64,000 nt of DNA from Saccharina japonica (Eukaryota; Sar; Phaeophyceae; Laminariales; Laminariaceae): positions 303,966 through 367,965 of the forward strand of contig MEHQ01003470.1 in the NCBI GenBank assembly GCA_008828725.1. Direction: 5' to 3'. Within the stretch, counting starts at the first letter, position 1. Every line of letters starts with the position of its first letter. This document shows positions 14,686 through 23,749 of this stretch, in pieces. Both the position numbers and the translations under genes were made by a program. Below the pieces are notes generated by a model. It searched no databases and was not told the origin of the DNA. It was given only the letters and a program-made list of their open reading frames with translations.

Positions 14686-17600
14686 CGATATTGGGTTTCC
14701 GTAACCATCGGAGCGCTGACGTTTGTCTCTCCCGTCCTGCCTCGCGACCCCCGCCGCCCCCATCTGCAGGGGGGGCGTTTTTCGGTACCCGGGGAAGACG
14801 GGCAAAGGGAGCGGGAGATCCGGGTCTAGCTGCACCTCGGCCAAAGCCCGCCTTCCGCTGGGCCTCCCTGTACCAGGCACAGCGGCCGCCGTCGTCTTCG
14901 CCCCGTGCATCGTTGCCGTCGCGAGTGATGCGCGGTCGGCCCTCATCTTATTCCGTGCCCGCGCTCCCATTGTCGAGGAGGAAGGCGCGCGGTGCTGTAA
15001 CACATCCGAAATGGCGCCGCTGCCACCGCCACCACCGCCGCCGCGGGCAAGGCTAGCGGTGACCCCAGCATTTTGCAAGTGATGGCGTGAGCGGAAGTCG
15101 GGGGGGAGCGAGATGGCCTTGTCGAGGGCGAGCTTAGCCTCCCTCAGCGCGAACAGCTCCCTGTGAATGCCTTCCACGTCCAGCGCCTACAACATAAACA
15201 AAACAAAAAAACAGAGGAGAGAGGGCAGGCCGCGCCGCGCGCGCGCCGACTGAAACTTTAAAAGGAAGCCTATGAGTGCTGTACCCCCGTTTCGGGAAAA
15301 ACATACTTGGAATCAGAATGGGATCAGCTTGCCAGCAGCTAAAGGCTTATATGTTATATGGTAACCGTTTTAGAACGGTACCCGACATTTTCTGGGTAAA
15401 AATAGAACTCATAATACCCGCGGGTCGGGTCAGGAAGTTTTCGAAATACGGGTCGGATTGGGTCGGGCCGGATCGGGTCAGGAGGTTTTCAAACTATCCC
15501 GAATCGGGTTGGGTCAGTGACCCTTACACGATGCGAGCCGACCCGACCCGAGGGGTTCCGATCCGATCCGTGAACAGTCCTGGAAATAATTGCTGGGAGC
15601 TGTAGTGCGGGATCATTTTCCCATATGGTTGAACCATAAATAACGCTGTACCGGTGGCAAATAGATGTAACACCTTATTCAAATCTGAATATGTAGCTCA
15701 AGTACTGAAGTACATACTGGTGCAGGCTAACTGGTGGTATTTTGCGGATTCAACGAAAAACAGTTACCCGGTAGTTAAGTTGACTTAGGGTCGACGGTGA
15801 CTAATTGAGTTTAAACGATATGTTCACAACAGACGCGGTGGGTCTGAAACCGTACCGGCGAGGCAAAAAACAAACAAACAAAAAAGCACTCTCCGTCTCG
15901 TCGTCGGGGGCAGGAAAAAAAAAAGAACACTCTGCGGCATGCTCCAGATGTTCTTCCCCTCAAAAATGAATATGTCTAGATATATATGACCTTCATGAGG
16001 TCATATAAAACCCGTCGTACGCACGATCGAAGTATCACATGATGTCACACATACCTCGCAAAATAAGAGTTTCGACGAAATCCTAGATCTCAAAGCGGAC
16101 ATTCGTCAACACTATTATCGCCGCGAGACCTTCACCGTGGAAATATATACATACACGACTTACCTGACCCAACCCCACGCCATCGCCCTGTTAACACTAT
16201 TAATAACACATATTTCCTCGTCGCGAGACCTTCACCGTAGAAATATATACGTACACGACGTACCTGATCCAACCCCACGCCATCGCCGCCGCCGCCACCA
16301 CCACCACCACCGCCACCACCGTTGCCGGGCGAGAGAGAGGACCCCAGTGGGCGGCAGCCGAGCACCTGCGCGTACTCCGAGGCAGCGCCGATGACTCGCG
16401 AAGGGGCCTGCTCTACCAGTTCGTTCAGCTCGCGGTAGCCGTCCACGAGACTCCTCACGCGCTTCTCCAAGCCTGTCAGGCGCACCAACGGCAACGGTGT
16501 GTGGGCGTGTGGATAGGTGGATGAGTTGGGTGTGAGTGGGTTGCTGGGTGGGTGGGTGGGTGTGGCTGGGTAAGGAGGTGGGTGGGTGGGTGGGTGGGTG
16601 GGTAGCAGGGTGGGTGAAAGTGGGGTGAGTGAGTGGGCCCCGAGGGGGGGGGAGGGGAGGGCTACCCCAAGAAAGCCTCTTGACCTCTTAATCGCCTACC
16701 AAGTCCAGCAGAACCATCGTCTAGCTACTGTAGTATAACACGGCTTTGCACATTGATAGCATATTTTGACAATGTTGAGTTATTTATTGCTACTACAAGG
16801 TCGAGGTAGTATAACACGGTTTCTCACTTGATAGGATATTTTGACAATGTTGATCATTTTCTTGCTATTGCTACTACTGCAAGAAGAACGCACTCTAATT
16901 ACTACTGTAGTACCACTCTGTCCCGAAATATAAGAGCCGTTTAGGTGTAATATTCTAGTTCAAAAGTTTATTATATTTTGGGCCAGATCAGTAGCATTTC
17001 GTCCCAGACACATAGGTGCAGTTCTTACGTATGCACCTATAATATGCACCTATAATATGTACCTATTAGCATGTACCAGGGTATATACCGGCACCAGGCC
17101 GCTACGCCAAATAAGTGAAAAAAAAAAAACGACCGTTGCGAACACAAAGCGGCGCAGAAGCAGGAGGAATTGTAGAAAAGTACCCGTTGAAAATATGCGG
17201 CGCATTAAGAAGAGCTACATTCCTTATAAACTAAAAGGTTGTTGCCGAAATGCGCTGTGATATGCCGGTATAGGACAATTGAATAGCTATATACATACTC
17301 GTACCGTAAAAAAACGGCGCAGTGTAAAAGCAGGAGGTGTTACAATACCGCTTCAAAAATGCTGCGAAACAGGAGGAAACGAAACCACCCGCGACAAAAT
17401 GCGGCGTACTTAAAATGCTGCGCAACAGGAGAAACGAAAAAACCGTTGACAGCACGCGGCGGACGGGGTGCAGTTTATTCAGTACGGTGCTGTGAGGCCC
17501 TTACTTACCCTCGGCCATGGTCTCGGTATCCCCCTGCAGTTTCCCCATGTGCCGCGCCATCGTGGGGATCGCCTGGAGGAGCTTCTCGTACTCTGTCACC

Positions 17601-20600
17601 ACCCGGTCGGCCACTGACAAAGCTGAAGCCCCCCCCGCTACACCCATCGCAGACGCCTCCCCCATATCGCCACCGCTTGCCGCTGCCGCTGCGCCTGCCG
17701 TTGCCGCTGCCGTTGCCGCTGTGGCGGCTGAAGCGGTGGCAGTGGTGGCGGGGGTAGCAGCAGTGCCGACCGCGGCCTTTCCTCTCCGAGCAGAAGACGC
17801 CGCGACTATGAAAGACAAATCAGCAAAATTGGCGAGTTGTGCGGTTTTGACATGGAGTGCGAGGCATTTGTTCACATATTTGCGAGTCCAGCACAGTATA
17901 TAGTACTAATAGTAGCATGCAGACAAGCCTACAACAGCCAACGATTCTACAACCATGAATACATATCAGAACAAATGGGGGGTCGTGGGGCTTCGACACG
18001 GAGTTCGAGGTGTGTCTTCGTGTATCTGCGCGTCATGCACAGCATTCTAAAGGTGTGCCCCTTATAAAAAAACCCCGGATATTCGCGAGGACGAATCCTC
18101 TTTGACAGTACTCGTCACAGGTACGAGTAGCACTCAATACTCGCCGAGTATTCGGGGCCCGAAAATCGCATGGGTGATTATTATAGCATACTAAAACGCA
18201 TGCATAAAATTGTACCAGTATGGGATTTTAGTATGGTCATGCAGAAGCCCATACGATTTACAGCGGGCATTCTAAAACCCATACACTTCATTTGTTTGAC
18301 GTTTAGAATGCAATACTAAAACCTAAGCACAACGCAAAAATACTCGCGAGCAGCTCCCCCCCCCCTGAGAAGTACGTTGATATCCTACAGGGAGTTGCAC
18401 AGGGATGTACGCTATCACCTAACCTATTCAAGGTATATATTAATGACATGATAGTAGCAGTAGAAGCAGCATCGCAGGGAGTCGCGGTGGGGGAAGATAC
18501 GGTGTCGGGATTGATCTTTGCGGATGATTTCGTTTGCATATCAGAAACACCCGAAGGACTGCAGAAACAAATAGAGAAGGCATTAGAGTACACCAGGAAG
18601 TGGAGAGTGACGGCGAACGTAAAAAAGTGCGCAGTAGTTGTATGTAACGAAGATAAGGAGAGTCCGGTAACTTGTAAGTGGAAGTGGGGAGAAGATGATT
18701 TACCGATCGTAGATCAGTATACGTACCTTGGCGTAGAGATCTCAAAATATTGCTCTTGGGATGCACACATAAATAAAATAATAGGCAAGGGTAAGGCACA
18801 CGTAGGCAAGATGGAAGCAGTCCTAACAGACTCGCACCTTGACACTAGAATTAAGAGATGTATACTGATGAATGTGATTGTACCAAAGCTAGAATATGCA
18901 GGAGAAGTATGGGAAGGGAACGCGAAGCTCGTAAAACAGCTGGAAACAGTACAGATGACAGCAGCTAAAAAAGTACTAGGATGCTCAAGTACGACGAGTA
19001 ATACAGTATTGAGAGCAGAACTGGGAATGTACCCACTTAAGACAAATAGAGACGTGCGTAAGTTGAAATGGCAATATAAAGTAAAGAACATGCCAAATAA
19101 GAGGTTGCCAGCCATAGCTGATAAAGCGGTATGGGAGAAAGTAACCAAAGGGCGAGCTGGAATAAGGTGGGATAGCGTAGTCGAGAAAGTATGGAAGGAT
19201 ATAGGAAACCAAAAAGAGATGCTGGCCATAGAGAAATTTAGCGGATACAAGACAGAAGTGAAAGAAAGGATAGAAAGAAGGGAAAGGCTAGCGCTAAGAA
19301 ATAAGGTGGAAGGGGAAGAACACTTAGAGATGTACGGGGGGTTGAGAGAAGGAATAGGAATGAAAAGGTATCTGCACGGCCCAATGGACTTCGCGAAAAA
19401 GCTGAAACTGCGATTTCGTGTAGGGGACCTGGACCTGCCAGAAAGAAGAAGGAGGTATACCAGTAGCCGGGAGGAGGAGGAAGTAGATGCACAGATGTGC
19501 CCATGTGGCAAAGCCATAGAGAGTAGAATTCACATAGTGGGAGAATGTGAAAGGTACAAGGAGGAAAGGGATGTGCTAGAGGAGGAGATGAGGAAAATAG
19601 ACGAGTGTGACATGGAGCAGTTTGGTACTACACTAAATAGTAGCGAGAAAACGATCGCTATCTTAGGAGATAGATGGTGGCCACAGGCGGCGAAGCAGGA
19701 AGGGGATAATATTAGCAAAACGTGTCTTTGTAATATATGGAAACAACGTAATGAGCGCCCAAGTGTTGGAGGTGTCTCTATTAGGAGTAGGAACGGTGCT
19801 CCGTCTCGAAAGGGATGCGTGGTCAATGGTCAAATGACTAAGGCAAGCAACAAATGAGTACGCCCCCCCCCCCCCCCCCCCCCTGAGAATTCGCGAGTAC
19901 TGGTTGGCCGCGAGTACTCGGAGAGGCATGCCTTCTGCGAGTATAGCATACGGTTACACATACTGCGCTATAAAGTTGTACTGCAACATCATCTCGGTAA
20001 TATTACAAGTGGAGCACCTCCCGAACGTGATGGGTGTCGATTACGAAGGCTTTGGGGCATCAACCCTATCTCGTGGCAGCAATACAATCACGCAACAGGA
20101 GTGTGTAGTGTTAGACGCATGTCGACGAGGGAACAAAGGGCTCAAGTATTATCGCGATGAAAATGCAAGGCAAGAACCGTAGTGGGGGAGGAGGGAGGAG
20201 AGCCTACTTTGTGACCCCGGATCTGAGTTACCACTAGGAAGGAGAGAAAGGAAGGGCGAAAATAATAAACGAGATGGGGAAAAAAACACAAGTAGTTGCT
20301 ACGTATACACTCAGGATACTGTCGTGTCTACGAACTTGTTTATTGGGTCATTGCTCATTACAAATGCACGGCACGTACCGTGGTGGGGAGGGAGAAGAGC
20401 CCACTGTGTGACCCCGGAGCTGACGTACGACTACAGTAGGAGGGGGAGAGAAAATAAAGGCCAAGATAATAAATGGGATGGAAAAAAAAGGAGAGGAAAA
20501 TCGTGGAGGCAAGGTTACGAGCGGCAAGGCTATCCCGACAGCGCTGCTGAACGTTACACACGCCAGACAGATCATCTACAGATATATAGATCATCTAGAT

Positions 20601-23600
20601 CCTGACCTGCCGTTATGAGATGTTGTGCAAGATCTGTATGCTGTATAGATAGATCATCTAGATCATCTAGATCCTGACCTGCCGTCATGAGATGTTGTGC
20701 AAGATCTGTATGCTGTGTATCTACCCCAGGAAACATGTCCTATACCATGCAGATTATACGGCTCCCACCCGGCGACATGAGCTAGATCATACAGATCATC
20801 AACAGATCATACATATCATACAGATCATACAGATCATACAGGTCATACATATCATAAAGACCATGCAGACCATACAGATAATACAGATCAGGAGTATCTG
20901 CCCTGGAAGACCTAAATCATAAATTGGGAATGGTCTGATCTATATGATCTGTCCTATATATGTGCGGAACGTTAGCGTCGGGTTTCGGGGCGTCAATCCA
21001 ATCTCACGGCATATACGAGACCAACAGATAACCCCAACTACACACTAACCTTGCACTAAAACTACAAGAGCTCGTACAAGCACCAGGTATGCCGCAGCGG
21101 TAGCTCTATATAGAGCGTTATCGATCGGCCTATACTGGTATATATATTGATTGTAAATATAGTGTACGAGTAGCTGTCGCGATTCATAGGGAATCGCACA
21201 GCATGATATTTGATATTTGTAAACTGCCGTCAAATTGCGTGCGTTGGGTGATTTCTAAAATAGGTAGAATTATATACCTGGTACATAATTTTCGGTCGGT
21301 GGTCGTAGAATCGTCTTCAGCCAGATCGAAAGGTGAAACAGCAGTACCTTATTTTTGGCGCGGTGAAATAGCAGTACCTTCATCTGTCGCTGAGAACTCG
21401 CGCAGCAGGATATTTGTAACTGTCGACAACTCGTGCGCGTTGGTGGATGGTAGAGACAGCAGAGGGAAAAATTATAGCTGCTGTTGGTTGTTGTCTAATC
21501 GTCATTATCAATGATTTTTCGGAGATTTGTCGCGATTGGGCGGATAGATGGATACGTCATGGAAGTGTAACCTGGTATGTTACAGCGATTTCGAAGGGGG
21601 CCCCTAAAAAAAAAAGGGCTCCGTGTAAATTAGAGACTCGAATTCGCTCGAAATAAGTTGGAAACCCCAACCCGCTCGTAAGCACCGCGGGGAAGAGTCA
21701 GGGGTCGAAACTCCGGCCCGTCCGTTTGTCGTACGCCTCTCTGTCTATAGACCCGTTCGTTCGGAGTATGCATATTATACTCCTCGAATTGTGTATTTAG
21801 TCTCGTAGCTTGCAACCGCGGAGTTCGGATATCTCTTTACAATCAATGATCAGTACGAGCGCTTACGGATTCTGGATGTGGTCGATGACATTTAATTAGT
21901 ACCTGGTTCGTAGATCTGAGAAAACAACGCTTCAACGTGAAAGACACCACACTGCTGTACATATGAAATACACTACCAGTACTGCTTGTAGTACTTATCC
22001 GTGATGCTGCTACCGGATACGTATCGTACATCATCACATCTATAGCGGGACAGCTCACCTCGGCGACTCGAAGCGAGCTTGGTTGCGTTGCCCCTCTTGA
22101 GCACAGTCTTGGGCGCAGGGTTTGGCCTTGCCCTCGATGGCTGTCGATTGGCGGCTCCCGCGACGCCCTTGCCCGTGCGCGGGGTGGAAGTGCCAACCTA
22201 AACCGCGCACGCGAATCGGCCCAGTATGATCAATATTAACAGTTATGGGGGGTGGGTATGTCAATGAAACAGCAACAATACGTCTACTGTAGTTACTATA
22301 GTGTTACGTACATCATAGTTGTCAGTTGTACACCAAGAAAACGCGTTGGGTATATGTGGATACTATCAAAACCACCTGGCAGTTACAGCAGTATCGTATT
22401 TAGGTCTACTTGCTGTTCCTTTGTGCAGCTGTGTGTAATTACTGTACCTCTACCACAAAGCAGCCCTACTGCTGCAGCTGTGTAGAAACTCCTACTCAAC
22501 TTCGTATGGCAATGCGTGTAGTATCATAGCTGAACCGTTCCATATTACCGCCATATTTACGTACCAGGTCCGTATCAGCTCTGTCAAAGCAACACCTGGT
22601 ACAGCAGTACATGTACTCGTTCGTACCATGCACTCCAGGAATACCACGCAGCAACTTACGTACATACAAGTACAGGTACGAGCAACTCTAATATAGGTAG
22701 GTTGTTCGTGGTTGGGGGGGTATAATTAATTAATTTTGCGAATGAGGGAGAAGAATATTGCAAATTACGACGCCACGCAGCAATGCAATGCCGGTGAGGG
22801 CTACGGGGCAACAGCTGCGGTGTTACCCCGATCATGCGACCGACTCGACAGCTTCCATACTCGTGCCATACGAGCTACCTGGTGCATATCAAACATACAT
22901 AGCATATGCACCGGCCAAGCGTACGTAGGTATCACATGTAATCACATCAATAGTTTGGAACCACCTCCTACTTCTTGTCTACCAAACCGCGCACTACGTA
23001 CTGGGTCCGAACTGGATACTGGGAAATCTCACGGGGGGCGAATAGACGACCCGTGAGATTGGAATCTCGCGGGCCGGGTCGAGTCGATGGCCTGTGAGAT
23101 TGGAATATATCGTGCCGGGCCGGGATTGCGTCCGTGGCATGAAAAACTCACGGGCCGTGCCGCCCCCCCCCGCGAGAATACGTCCCACCAGCGAAGACCC
23201 AATGATACTGGCACTACTACTGTAGTACTGGACACTCGTACCGGCACTCATACCGGTAGCCGAAAGCCGAAAGTCTCGTGTTCGTATTCTCCACTCTCAA
23301 CGTACAAGTAGTCGTGTAAGCGGCGGCCCAACTCTACACCAAAGATGTCAGGAGACGGTCAGTCAAGGGAAAACGGGCATCGGTCAAGGGTGTGGATCCG
23401 AGTGTTTCACACTAAAACCTAGTAGTTTGGCGTCAGTCAAGGATAAAAAGACAAATTGCCGTCAGTCAAGGGCTGAAAGTGCCGTCTCCTGACATATTTG
23501 CTCTACACTACAGTTCAAGTCGGTGACGGTGACTGTGATTATCGACGATTTGATGGACACACTTTGAGATTGAGATGGTGATTGATTGGTTTGGTGACGG

Positions 23601-23707
23601 ATCGTGCAGATGAGGTTCAAGCGAAAATCCGCCCCCACCACCGCTGTCCGATGTCGATGTCAGGTTAAATACTCGTATGTATTGATCGCTATGCGGGAGA
23701 CACGCTA

Positions 23708-23749
<42 letters not shown>

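Larger units (their letters stand above)
17806..22058. other. introns of coiled-coil gene with LINE and repeats
   Basis: Apart from exon 2 above it, this span has no recognised host exon. It contains a truncated LINE in the opposite orientation, a dispersed repeat (two copies) and agatcatac arrays. Confidence 0.55.

Noticed and set aside
19861-19884. C-runs as assembly gap filler
   Set aside because: C-runs follow a defined sequence (gagtacg or gagtaca) in many independent places, so they are element tails, though their exact lengths may be unreliable.
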